Positions 45,682-56,108 of a DNA stretch of 64,000 nt are shown piece after piece; position 1 is the first letter of the stretch, and the number at the start of each line of letters is the position of its first letter. Position numbers and translations under genes: made by a program. This DNA comes from Paramyrothecium sp. XJ0827. Lineage: Eukaryota > Ascomycota > Sordariomycetes > Hypocreales > Stachybotryaceae. The notes beneath the pieces are model-generated. The model did not search any database and had not been told where the DNA came from. It saw only the letters and a list, made by a program, of their open reading frames with translations. Location: the NCBI GenBank assembly GCA_020881915.1, contig JAJFPB010000003.1, forward strand, positions 1,240,001 to 1,304,000, given 5' to 3'.

Positions 45682-46686
45682 CTACCCTGAAGTGCTGGAA
45701 TCCGTCACTGCCTTCTCCCACTCCGTGAGAAGCTCCATAATTCCCAGGGAGTCCTCCCATGTTGGTGCAGGATGCGACGCCTGCGTGACGCCCGCAGCTA
45801 AGCACTCCTCAATGCGCTTAACCTGATGTCCGAAAGCATCCAACTCGGAGGGAACCACAATCTCTTCTACCTTACCTCCGGCGTAAGTGCGGATCTCCAT
45901 GACGCTGTCGCCGGCAGGGGGCAGCCATGGATTGGTCTTGAAACGAAGAACACCCTTCTGTCCTTGGATGGCAAAGGAGTAGTCGTTCCCGAAGCTGTCG
46001 GTGCTCTGGATAGAGCCGAGCACGCCGTTGGCAAAGCGGATGCTGAGGGAGGCGTCACGTATATGACTGCCATCGGGTGCCAGATTGCCGAGACCGCTTA
46101 TCTTGGGGCTCTTGATGGCGTCCTTGCCGTATGCAGTCTGCATCACCCAATGCAGGAGGGAAACGGGGTAGCAACCAAGGTTGTAGATTGTGCCCTTGCC
46201 CAGCGGGTTGGCCTTGTCCCAGATGTTGGCCGCGTAGTAGCCCGAGACGCCGCGAATGGGGCCCAGCACATCTGAGCGGATGATCTCGGCCACCTTGGCC
46301 ATGAGTGGGTGGCTCAGATACATGATGCCCTCCACGAAAAACACGCCGCTGCTGCGCACCGCTTCAATGAGCTTGTGCGCATCCTCCATGGTGGTCGTGA
46401 GCGACTTCTCCGACAGAATGGCCTTGCCTTTCTTGGCGGCGGCTATGGCCGCCTCGGCATGCAGATGGCTCGGCAGACCGATGTAGACGACATCGACATT
46501 GCCGTCGTCGAGGACTTCTTCAATGGTGCTGTACCGGTTGGGGATGGAGAATTTGTCGGCGAAGGCTTTCAGTCGAGCAGCATCACGGCCAAAGACTGCC
46601 GTAATGGAGGAATTGGGGCTGCCCTGGATCGAAGCAGCGACCGTGTGTGAGATGAAGCTCGTTCCGAGGATGGCCCAGCGAGGCAT
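45682..46686 (-). CDS. Gfo/Idh/MocA family NAD(P)-dependent oxidoreductase
   Basis: Single exon, 334 residues. The N-terminal Rossmann domain (PRWAILGTSFISHTVAASI, AVFGRDAARLKAFADKF, VDVVYIGLPSHLHAEAAIAA) carries the family Glu-Lys pair at residues 93-94 (LSEKSL). The C-terminal alpha/beta domain begins near residue 120 (IMYLSHPLMAKV), with GTIYNLGCYPVSLLHW holding the position of the catalytic acid/His region. Members oxidise or reduce sugars, trans-dihydrodiols or related polyols; the dimeric dihydrodiol dehydrogenase-like subgroup is closest in my reading. Substrate unresolved. Cytosolic. Confidence 0.9.
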   Translation of the reverse strand: MPRWAILGTSFISHTVAASIQGSPNSSITAVFGRDAARLKAFADKFSIPNRYSTIEEVLDDGNVDVVYIGLPSHLHAEAAIAAAKKGKAILSEKSLTTTMEDAHKLIEAVRSSGVFFVEGIMYLSHPLMAKVAEIIRSDVLGPIRGVSGYYAANIWDKANPLGKGTIYNLGCYPVSLLHWVMQTAYGKDAIKSPKISGLGNLAPDGSHIRDASLSIRFANGVLGSIQSTDSFGNDYSFAIQGQKGVLRFKTNPWLPPAGDSVMEIRTYAGGKVEEIVVPSELDAFGHQVKRIEECLAAGVTQASHPAPTWEDSLGIMELLTEWEKAVTDSSTSG

Positions 46687-47280
46687 CTTGGCGATGGTGA
46701 GGTGCTCAATCAGCGTGAATGGGCGAAGAGGTTGAAAAGCAGCTTCTCCTCACATTCGGTGTAAGATGCCACCACTAGACTACGCGACGCTGTAACAGGG
46801 GCCTGTTCGAGGTGGCTCCCCTAGGGCCAATCCGTACATGCACCAGTCAAAAAGACGCCCGAAAACCCCGTAGCTGACAATCTAGGTGCCTTTCCAGCCA
46901 TGCAGGAGCCGAGTTAGTGCAAACGCTACGGAGAGACTGGCTAGCAAAAGTACCGGCAGCATGCCGTCTCGAACACCTGCGGGGTGTTGCTGTCCAGCTG
47001 CAAGGCCCAGGCTGCCTGTGATGGCCGGACAGAACCAGACTTGAAGACGAAGAGGTGAAACGGTGTCACACATCCATTCCGGCCTTCGACCCATACTGTG
47101 TGAGCGAGAAAAAAGAGGACGACCCTTGAGTTGTCGGACGCCAGCGAAGACAAGTCTAAGTTAAGCCAATTGCTTGAGGGCGACACGCCGTTGTTCTCCA
47201 CAGCGGCGGAATATAATTTTCAACTGGTGCGTCCGACACCAACAACCACCCACCATGGGAAGTGGCCCACCACTTCAACG
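46687..47280. other. Intergenic, 0.59 kb
   Basis: Upstream region of the oxidoreductase and 5' flank of the tRNA gene. No coding frame supported. Confidence 0.5.
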
Positions 47281-47352
47281 GGTTCCATGGTCTAACGGTT
47301 ATGACTGCGGATTCTGATTCCGCCAGCGAGGGTTCGACTCCCCCTGGAACCT
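47281..47352 (+). tRNA. tRNA-Gln (anticodon CUG)
   Basis: A 72-nt cloverleaf without intron. The acceptor stem GGTTCCA pairs with TGGAACC, the anticodon stem GCGGA/TCCGC is perfect, and the 7-nt loop TTCTGAT places CTG at 47314-47316. The B-box GGTTCGACTCC and an A-box with TGGTCTAACGG are present. The T-stem GAGGG/CCCCC has one A-C mismatch in its second pair. A T-rich run from 47352 (CTTTTCTTTT) serves as Pol III terminator. It decodes CAG. Confidence 0.93.
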
Positions 47353-49797
47353 TTTCTTTTGTGCGGTGTCTCTCTCGTGGTAGCACTTCTTTTTGGCCTG
47401 CGGCAAGGAGCTTGTGGCCTCTAATAAATTTTTGGTATTACGTGGAGCAATGTATCCTTGAAGAAGCTACATAGCGTAGCAACTGGGAGCCTGATAAACT
47501 TTGGGGCTTTACAGCTGCAGTCTATCTCTGCCGGTCTGCAAGTATATCTGCTAATGTTGATGTAGCACACTTCAACCTGCGAAGCTTCGTTGCTGGGCTT
47601 TCTGAGACCGCACGAGTTTCTGAAAACCGACCTCTCCATCATCAAGCCTGACTGTAAGTCTACACGCAACGTTTTAAGGCGCCGAATAGCATGCGCGCGC
47701 CCTAGTGTCGTCGACACCAGGCCTGGGAAAAATTCTAAGATTTTTGCAGCAGAAGGTCGCGGTAATAGAGTCATTCTCATATGTGTGTTGGACATCCGTG
47801 ATAGCCCCGCCCCAACTTCACTGAGCAAGAATCCCGTGCAGACACGGCGCAAGCTCGGAACCAGTGACTAACATGGTATGGGTCAGTAACCGCATGTACC
47901 AGAAACACAGCATCTAGCTACTATCTGTGTTTCTGAGTCCAGTACTTGATGCATCAATCAGAATGAACATCTTTAAAGGTTAGCTCGGAGCCTAAAGGCC
48001 GTCTTCGATTTTGGCCGCAGCTGGTAGCTTCTTCAATGCTATCTGTGTTCCTCCCGACGTCCCCGTACTGAGACGTTGCTACAGTGGCGTCTCAGCTTTT
48101 TCTGGCAATGCATTTAGTGTAAGTGGCGTCGCCACATAGTGGCTACAGACTGGACACATGGACTACGACACGCTATAGCGGGTAAGGTTTGTTTCTTTGG
48201 TGGTGGGCACAAACAGTTTCAAGTGGTGCTCCTAAGCAGCCCGCATTATTGCCTCCAGTAGAGCCCCAAACTAGAGAGGGTGTGTCTAATTCAAGATCCC
48301 TATTTCCAAAAATCTCTTCAATGACCATGGATGTCGGGATTCAGCGAGAAGTATTTGGTGCAAAACTGCATACGAGTTGTGTCTAAGCCGGACTGTAGTC
48401 CTTAAAATGTGAAAGATGCTGGCAATGCTTGTGTATGACTGCTATCACCATGCGTTTTTGCGGATTATTAACAAACCACAAAATTAAGGAACGTAAATAA
48501 CTTGTTTCCAGAATTTGTGATTCGAAGTCATCGCTGTCAGAGGCTATGCTTTCTCGTGTGGGCTAGGGAAAAACGAACCCAAGGCAGCATCTTGCATACA
48601 GATATCTTTAAGAAGTTCAGCGCAAAGCGTGGATTGACATGTTTTCACTCCCGTGGCAACTAGAGCTGGTTGGGGCTTCTGGTCCGCCTCTAGCTGAGCG
48701 ACCACTATGGAGAGCAGCGTCTGAGCCGAACCTGGTCGTCAAGTGTTACCGGAAGCTCGGGCAAGAATTGCCATGGCTGAGCTCGATGTGGATATTTCCA
48801 TGGACCATATGGTTGTAAAGATCGAGCGTCAGAGGCTTCACGTCGAGCTCCTTACCAACCCTGAACTTGACACTAGAGAGTACTTCATATCGGCGGATTA
48901 GTTGTTTCGGGACTGGAAGAGAAAGAAAAAGAATTTCTGAATTTCCCAGGTGGAGTGGCTTTTAGAAGGCTTTACACGAACGAAGTAGTATCTTCCGGTT
49001 TTCGGACAGCAGCTCGCGGCCTCCCCAACCGCGTTTGTCGTTGGAGCATATGTCGAGCTTGACGTAAGTCTTGAATCTTACTGTTATGTCGCTGGATAGG
49101 GGCCCTAACCAAGAAGTGTTCTACTCCTCCGGTAACACAACAGACTCGGAGAGTGCTCTTGCTACATCTTCAACTTCTGCGAACCTGTCCGTGGACTACC
49201 AACTCTTATCGCTTTCGACCCTGCATAGCCAGTCTTGATTATATTCTACAAATCAACTCGCGTAGCATGGAAGGCTACGGCAAAGACTCGAGCGCTCCTT
49301 GTAAAAACTCTTTGCGAACTTGCTGATTCGTGATGACATCTCCCAGCACCAGAGACCGTAGGATAGATTTGTTGCCGGAGCTTCGAAAGAGCCCATGGCA
49401 AAAAAAATAAAAATAAAAATAACCGCCTACGTGGATGAGATAGTGGGCAGATATGTAGATCCTAAATGCAGGGTGATAACTTACCGAGCAGTGCCTTTGA
49501 CTCACGTTAAATTTGCGTTGTCTGGTGGCCGCACCTGGATCGTGCCGTATAATTGTCCACTACTAGTCGTATTTTATGAGTTTCAAGCTTGATAGAATCA
49601 GCCTTTATTCGCGTGCAGCGTATGCCAAATTTGATAGCGGGTTGGCCACTGCCACGCGACTAAATGAGCCGCGGCTACGACGTAGCTGGGGATCGTTACG
49701 ACCTGACCATGACGCTGTTTGGTACCGTAGTTGTGCGAGAAACCCATTTATAATGCATTACTATTGAGGCTCTATGAATGTACAGGAGTTGCATGGT
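47353..49797. other. Gene-poor stretch, 2.4 kb
   Basis: No supported gene. A short frame from ATG 48773 (MAELDVDISMDH..., 43 codons to TAG) with neighbouring broken frames to about 49060 looks like decayed coding sequence, but I cannot name it. The base composition appears more AT-rich than the left part. Confidence 0.45.
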
Positions 49798-51134
49798 TCA
49801 TGAGGTCTCGAAAGGCGGGTTGGCGTTGCGAATGAGCATCTCGAAGAACTCCTGGAACCAGCCTCCGGCTTCGGGGGCAGGGACGAAAGCCGAAGGACCA
49901 ACGCACATTTCATCGAAACGGACAGCGCTCTCATCGCTGGTGCCGTCGGATTCACCGCCTGGCTTGATCCAGACAATGGCATCAAGGATCTCGGTCTCGG
50001 GATCAATGTCGGGACGAAGACCGAAGCCAGAGTTGCGGATGTTGCACCAGTGACCCCATTCCCTACGGCCACCAGGCTGCACACCTGAGCGTCCTTGGTC
50101 TACGATGAAGTGGGCCGGGAAGCCGTTATCCTCGAGGAAGGGAGCAATGGCGGCGTGGAAGCGAGACTCATCCCACTGGGCATTGGGCACCGTGTAGTTC
50201 GGCGCGGTCTCGAGGCGGTAGCCATTGTAGTTGGATACGTTGGTAACCAAGCCACGCGTGGAGTTGGGCGAGCCAGCGTTACGGTGGAGTTCACCGTAGA
50301 GTTCTGCGGTCAGGGGCAGGTTGCCGTCCCAGCCGAGCCAGCCGGCGTGGCCAGCATCGATGTAAACGGCGACGTTGGGCAGATTAAAGGCAGCGAGGGC
50401 ATATTCGGTCGACTCGCGGTATGCAGCTGCGCGAACTTTTAGCTTCTTCCTGCTTAGTTCCGTAGGAAAAGGGTATCTTACACGCAGCATTGGCACACTT
50501 TTCAACGCCCATATTAGTGATCAAGTTGGCCAATCCATCGGGCTCTGTTCGAATTAGCACTTATGCGGGGGGAGAAAAGTAGCTTTCGGCAACTGACCGT
50601 AGGCAATAATGGTGCGGATGTCACGGAACTCCTTGAGCAGCTCGACGATGGGGTCGATATACTCGGTCTTGTAACGGTTCAAGCCGTCCTCGGAAAGCAG
50701 CAACTCGCCCGCCGAGGCTTTGGCGGAGCAGTCTCTGTCGGGGAAGTTGTAGACTACGATAGTGTGGGCGTATGGAGGGCTCGCTCCCTTGTCGTTCTCC
50801 GCACGAATCTCGTGCAAAGTGCTGTTGAGGAGATCGAGCTTCTCGATCTTGTCACTGGCAGGGGTCAGTAGATGCGCCTCGTGTACACTCGGCACACCAC
50901 TCACAGCCATTGGAAAGTCGGCGTCTCGGTGAGTTGCTCGATCGCGGGGTGCAGCTCCTCGGGCGATTGCGGAATGGCGAACTTGTGAAGCTCGTCGACG
51001 TAGTAAGGATCGGGCCGCAGTTGAACGCCCTCGAATGGGCTGTCGGTGTACGTGCTAGGAGGCCTGCACTTACCCTTGGCGGCAAGGACACCTGAGGTGA
51101 GCGCAGCGGCAACGGCGAGCTTCTTGAAGGCCAT
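49798..51134 (-). CDS. GH6 cellobiohydrolase (exoglucanase II type), no CBM1
   Basis: Four exons, 51134-50905, 50854-50598, 50544-50482 and 50426-49798, give 392 residues. A signal peptide (MAFKKLAVAAALTSGVLA) leads straight into the catalytic domain. No CBM1 or Ser/Thr linker precedes it, unlike Trichoderma Cel6A. Asp118 in FPDRDC corresponds to the pKa-modulating Asp175 of Cel6A, and Asp165 in AYEPDGLAN (rebuilt across intron 2) to the catalytic acid Asp221. YIDAGHAGWLGW, VDQGRSG, WCNIRNSGFG and AIVWIKPGGESDGTSD follow, and the end is APEAGGWFQEFFE. It cuts cellobiose from non-reducing cellulose ends outside the cell. A TATATAG box lies at 51215-51221, about 80 bp upstream of the ATG. The fifth cysteine seen in many homologues (GGECDGTSD) is Ser here. 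Confidence 0.94.
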
Positions 51135-51214
51135 GGCTGAAGTTTACTGAGGGACTGCTTGTGACAGGAAGCACTGGAACGGAAACACCACGACTTTCTG
51201 CGAGCACGCCGTGG

Positions 51215-51221
51215 CTATATA
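51215..51221 (-). promoter_or_regulatory. TATA box of the GH6 gene
   Basis: TATATAG on the minus strand, 81-87 bases before the start codon, consistent with a strongly regulated cellulase promoter. No start-site data. Confidence 0.55.
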
Positions 51222-52447
51222 CGGGCGCCAAGAAGGATGGCTGGCCGTGATCCCGCAGCCGACCGCGTGATGGACATGCTGGGCAAAGGGAAACAGAGCA
51301 GATCGAGCGGGAGCCAAGCTTTTCCCAAGCACCAAGCCGGAGGCTGTTGTGATCCTGGTCATGCCTCAAAACGGCAAGACGATCTGGAGCTGCAACAGCG
51401 GCGTCAACGTCAGCTAGGCGTCGCCAAGCCACTGGGACCTCGCACTTTACCGCATCCAGCGGGTTGGCGAGATGAAGGACAGTTTAGGTTTTTGGAGAAA
51501 ATTGACGAATCCTGCAATGCTACGGAGCACACCCGAAAAGCGCGGAGTGTGCTTCCGGCAATATTGCGATCGGTTGCATCAGGCAGGGGTGAGCAGGCAA
51601 AACAGCCAACCGGGGCGCCGGATAATATGGACGCACGTTTTTAGCTCAAAGCGGCCATGAGCCATTGTCAATGTACTTGCGACGATGCAATTACCGACAC
51701 GGAGAGTGCAACGCTGGGATGATGTCACCTCAGAGGGCCAAGAGCATAAAGAGTGACATTAGGGTGTTTCGAGTTCCAACTGCCATCACACGGAACATGT
51801 CCATGGGCATTCTTCGAGAGAAAGAAGAAGTTGATCTGCCATCCCAAGTTTTCCCCAACTCCCCGCATCTTGCGACATTTACCACCCCGCATGCACTTGC
51901 CGGTGCGACAAAGTGCCAAGGAAGCTGGCTGGACAAGGGAATCCGAAAGCTAGCGCTCATTGGCTGCTCACCTTGTCCGTCGTCCACTTCATGAGTGATC
52001 GTCTTCGCGTCGAGGACCGACACTCCGGCCGATTTCGTGCACATAGTACGCAAGACTGGTTGTCACATGAGTCTTTGGTAGGCACGACGATGGCTGCGCT
52101 TCGCCTCCACCACGCCGACTCAACGTAAAGCCTTGGTCCACGCCGCTTTGAATGATTAGACACTTTCCTGCTCAGGATACAGGGGGTAGCCAGAAAGAAA
52201 GACACGTACATAGTTGACGGACGAATGTGATCTGTCATTGTCGGGGTAATCTTACCAGAAAACGAACCCAAATTCAACCACGTCCATTGGAGCCAAGGAT
52301 GACCCTGGTGGATTGCTTCAAAATAATTCGGTGAAAATACAAGTTACGTAGGAACCTAAAGCACGGGAAGCTGGAGTTTCAGAAGCAGAATCAACTCTCT
52401 CCTTTCATATCATAGTCTTGATGCTTATCCAACCCTAGAGCACTTAC

Positions 52448-52983
52448 GGAGTGCGAAGCGAGATTTGCAGCAGCCCGCTGAGTGCAAAGTGCATCCACCA
52501 GTGCCCCGAGGAAGAAAACAATACTGGTGGCACCTATCGCAAGAAATCCAGTTTCCCAACCTTGACTGATAGAGTATGGCGTTACGTACTGGTTCTCTGC
52601 CAAGCATTGCTATACGGCCACATGAGGGAGACAAACTTGTCGAGAACTTAACTTCTGCTGGAGTTCGAAAGGGTGTAAGTCGCAATGAGTCTTTCTCGGG
52701 AATGTTCTGATTTGGCACAGCAAAAATATGAGTAGTGGTATTCCACGTAGGAAGACATTTCGCTACGTGAATTGGGCACAACAGTATTCAGGCCTGTTTA
52801 AATATCCTTGATCAGACAATCCTGCACGGGACTTACTAATACGTGGCCTAGCCAGCACAGCCGCGACAAGGACGTTATCTTTTTTGAGATCCAGGGTTTG
52901 AGACCAACAAATACTTTACAAGGGTAACTGAACCTCGCTGTAAATTCTGCGGCTGAGACCCATCCTATTCGGGGCAATTCCAT
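52448..52983 (-). CDS. Candidate spliced membrane-protein gene or relic
   Basis: Two segments on the minus strand read as protein and can be joined in phase. Segment 52983-52837 (MELPRIGWVSAAEFTARF ... SRLCWLGHVL) ends at a GTAAGT. Segment 52609-52448 follows a TATAG acceptor, is 54 codons, contains a likely membrane helix (TGFLAIGATSIVFFLGALV) and ends at another GTAAGT. A further piece reading GHPWLQWTWLNLGSF before a GTAAGA near 52255 could be the next exon; an earlier acceptor gives a quick stop. I do not recognise the family. Upstream exons are not defined, so this could be an incomplete model or a decaying gene. Confidence 0.28.
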
Positions 52984-53881
52984 CTCGTTGGTCCCAAGTT
53001 TGCTGAGGGAGGAGAATTTAAAGTCATGGCCCCTTCGATGTGATCCCCTGATTCATCTTGTAACCATAGCTTTTTTCTACTCCGAAGCTTGAATCACTCA
53101 AGTATTTAGCCAACATACCTACAAGTTGACACGGGGGTGCACTGTTGGCCCTCTGTTACTGGTTTGGTGCCAGATTACAGAGGTATGCTCTGCGCAAATA
53201 AACGAGAACTCGAATTTGTGATTGAATTGTATCCGAGAGTGTGTTGAACTTCTCTAAGAAGCAAGTACTTCTCATCGCTCCCGTGCCCTTCATTGACCCA
53301 CTTGAATGGAACCAAATTCGCTAAAGATACACAATGGTGGATTATCTGATGCTGATACGGGGTCAGGCAAAGATTTCCGAAAAAGACATTGAATAGCGGT
53401 TTGGTTTGTCAACTCATGAAATTGACTTCGAAGGCAGGAATTTGCGATGGGTTGTGGCATGCAACGGGACTGATCAACCAGACTCTGTGATACTTAGAGA
53501 CACAGCGCCTGCACGTTATCGGTCCTTACAGTTAAGCTGCGCAGCAGTACGCTGAATTGCCAAATACCCCCAGCATGAACTTCGAATACAGCTGTCCAAG
53601 AAGGATCATACGCTGGAAGACTACAGTTTTATCATATCTCAAACATAATCCAATTATTTCCGAGAATTTCTTTACCATGGTTTACCTGGCAGGATAACAG
53701 TTTGCTGGTAAAAGTTCCAGAACGGAAATATTTTTAATTCTAACGCGTGACCAAGCCTAGCAAGTCTAGCTCACATGAAGAATAATCCTGTACCAACTCA
53801 GCTTTCGCCCATCCTCAACAAGAGCCCTGTTGTATTCCTTGATTGCAATAATCATTTGCTTACCCATGCCTGAGCACCGAC

Positions 53882-54223
53882 TTAGATGCAGTAAATCGGT
53901 CCAAAATTGTTCTTCGTGGCCTCCCACCAGACCGACTCAATCATACCAGGGTTGCAGCCAAGTGGTGTATCAAACTTCCAGGTGAAAGATCCACCAGAAG
54001 AGCCGCAAGAAGTCTCGCTGGCGGCGCACGGCCACCCGTTCAGGTTGTCCCATAGACCACCACAGATTGAAGGCGCCTCTGCATCGGGAATAGTGGCCTT
54101 GATCTCATAAGAGTTCGCCCCAGTATCCGTACTTCCTTCGCAAGATGTCCCGCCTTGGCGAACATCCAAAGAGGGGGCACCATAAGCAATAGTGGCGAAT
54201 GAGAGGAAAGCTGAGATCTTCAT
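53882..54223 (-). CDS. Small secreted six-cysteine protein A
   Basis: Single exon, 113 residues, with a signal peptide (MKISAFLSFATIAYGAPS) and possibly a short propeptide ending at Arg22. Six cysteines at 28, 54, 66, 73, 90 and 112 suggest three disulfides. The block SICGGLWDNLNG ... GMIESVWWEATKN is shared with protein B encoded 1.17 kb away on the other strand. All six cysteines align between the two, so they are paralogues. I know no named domain. Size, secretion and cysteine content are those of fungal effector-like or antimicrobial-like proteins, but no activity can be claimed. A TATATAAG box at 54375-54382 lies about 150 bp upstream of its ATG. Confidence 0.82.
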   Translation of the reverse strand: MKISAFLSFATIAYGAPSLDVRQGGTSCEGSTDTGANSYEIKATIPDAEAPSICGGLWDNLNGWPCAASETSCGSSGGSFTWKFDTPLGCNPGMIESVWWEATKNNFGPIYCI

Positions 54224-55389
54224 CGTGACTTATATTGAGGCGAAGGCAATGGTATGCGGGTGTTGTTGTAAATATTAAACTTTGGGGGTGAAAAATAGGT
54301 ATGTTGGAGGTCTCCTTGAGTTGTGACGGAATTTAAGGACAGAACCCGGATCGATAAGTTGGCAATCCCGATGACTTATATAGAAAATACCTCTAGCGTG
54401 CTGGCTGGGATATGCAGTTGGGGCAAAGGTTTCTGTCTGATTCGAACAACATGATCGACTAGATTCAGGCAACTTTTTCGTGGAATGTTCAAAGACTCAA
54501 GGGACTGTAAATCACGTATTACTTTCAGTTATGTCAGCCCAGCAAATAGCGGAACTCGCGCTCCACCGTTGAATCCTCCGCTAGACTTTGCACGCCTTTT
54601 TCATTGGCGGTAACCCGACAAACCATCAGGGAAGACGTAACTGACTAGGGTGACCCGTCGGCCAGTCACGAAAAAGAGCAGGGGTTTGCATTGTTGACAG
54701 GGCCGAAGGCTTCAAATGGTTCTAAAACCAGTCTTGTTGGGGTTCAAACAAACGTGTCGATCCCGGAGCATCGGTGAGCTAGAATGTGGCACTATTTTAA
54801 ATATCAATGATCTGCCGTCTGCTTTTCCATTTGTGACCTTTCTTGGCATCCGAAGCGTAAGATATCGAATAGAAATATGAATTTTGAGACTTGGCGAATC
54901 CTTTGGTCCATTAAGGAAGAGGCCGCCTACTAGGTTTACAAGTCCCGGCTTTGCTTTCGAGTTCATGCTCGACGAATAACGTTCAGCTGTTGAAGCACGA
55001 CGGCCTCTGATTACTGCATTGCCAAGTTTACCAACTAACCCATCGGACCATCGCCGAAGCTGAAAGACAGCTTTATGTTCGTATGAGATGACTGACAGAG
55101 TGATAAGAGTATCATGAAGATCTTGTTGATTTAGACTGGGTGGAAGTAAGAGAATTCACATAGACGTATGCCAAGCTCATGGATAGTGATACCACGGTTG
55201 GGAAAGTCAGTGCGAAATCAGTACAAACTTGGTTCATTACTCCAGTGCGGAAGTCTCACAAGTATAAAAGAGTTATGGAACCACCCTTTTTCGGCCCTGT
55301 TCATCAAGCACATCAAGATTCAGACTACAAAAGATTGTTCAAATTACACTCTACATTTTCTCCTCTACAACTGTACCACATCCACCAAC
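54224..55389. promoter_or_regulatory. Shared upstream region of the divergent secreted-protein pair
   Basis: A 1.17-kb region between head-to-head paralogues. TATA-like boxes face both ways: TATATAAG on the minus strand at 54375-54382 and TATAAA on the plus strand at 55263-55268. An 84-codon open frame at 54712-54966 (minus) has no recognised content. Confidence 0.55.
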
Positions 55390-55722
55390 ATGAAGTTCTT
55401 TGCTACCCTCTCCCTCATCGCCTCCTTGACTTCTGCTCAAGATATTAGCTGCCACCACGAAGGCGGTTTGGGGAGCACCGTCTCCCGTTACTCGATCAAA
55501 ATCAACCCAAACCCATTCCCCGACACTCCCTCCATCTGCGGTGGCCTCTGGGACAACATGAACAGATTCGCCGGTTGTGCCGTTCCTAGCGCTACTGATT
55601 GCCGGGATGAGTTTGGTGTCTTTTCTTGGGACTTTGACGCTTCTATTGGTTGCAATGCCGGTATGGTCGAAGCTGTGTGGTGGGAGGCTACCAAGAACTC
55701 GGGTGGAGCCATCGACTGCTAA
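55390..55722 (+). CDS. Small secreted six-cysteine protein B
   Basis: Single exon, 110 residues, with signal peptide MKFFATLSLIASLTSA. Six cysteines at 21, 50, 63, 71, 88 and 110 align with those of protein A. Shared segments are PSICGGLWDN and the VWWEATKN block near the C-terminus, while the spacing between cysteines 3 and 4 and the N-terminal third differ. It ends exactly at the last cysteine, two residues shorter at the tail than A. TATAAA at 55263-55268 lies 122 bp upstream of the ATG. Extended open frames upstream of 55390 lack secretion features, which supports this start. Function unknown; see protein A. Confidence 0.82.
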   Translation: MKFFATLSLIASLTSAQDISCHHEGGLGSTVSRYSIKINPNPFPDTPSICGGLWDNMNRFAGCAVPSATDCRDEFGVFSWDFDASIGCNAGMVEAVWWEATKNSGGAIDC

Positions 55723-56108
55723 AGGGTGAAAGTCATGTTTCATGTACTTATGGCATACCTGATGGAATCATGGAGACTAAGGAGGAAAATGGCCAGAAAC
55801 CGAAAGGGGACAGGCAAATGTACCTGTAAATTGACGATCATGAAGACCAGGACTCAACAATCCTTCTAAAGTTTGACCGCCTTACTCTTCAAGAATCCTT
55901 TTAGCCTTATACACTTTCATCACAAACCCTAACGAACGTCAAGTGCAGTGAGAAATCCCAAGGCTCCTTGAGATGTCTCCATACACCACAGTTAGGATAG
56001 AGCATGACAAGGAACTCCATCACGGTAAAGAGATTCGAGGCGTTGTTTTGCCAAATCATCCTCAGATTCAAGCTAATTTGTAATATTTTGTGTACATTTA
56101 AGCTAATT
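55723..56108. other. Convergent intergenic, 0.39 kb
   Basis: 3' flanks of protein B and of the AflR-like regulator. Nothing else seen. Confidence 0.5.

Larger units (their letters stand above)
51135..53881. other. Gene-poor stretch, 2.7 kb
   Basis: Upstream of the GH6 gene. Apart from the GH6 promoter and the weak spliced candidate at 52448-52983, I see no gene, RNA or long repeat. Confidence 0.4.

Noticed and set aside
54712..54966. 84-codon ATG frame (MNSKAKPGLVNLVGG...) between the secreted-protein pair
   Set aside because: Readable but no signal peptide, domain or splice partner; not enough support to call a gene.
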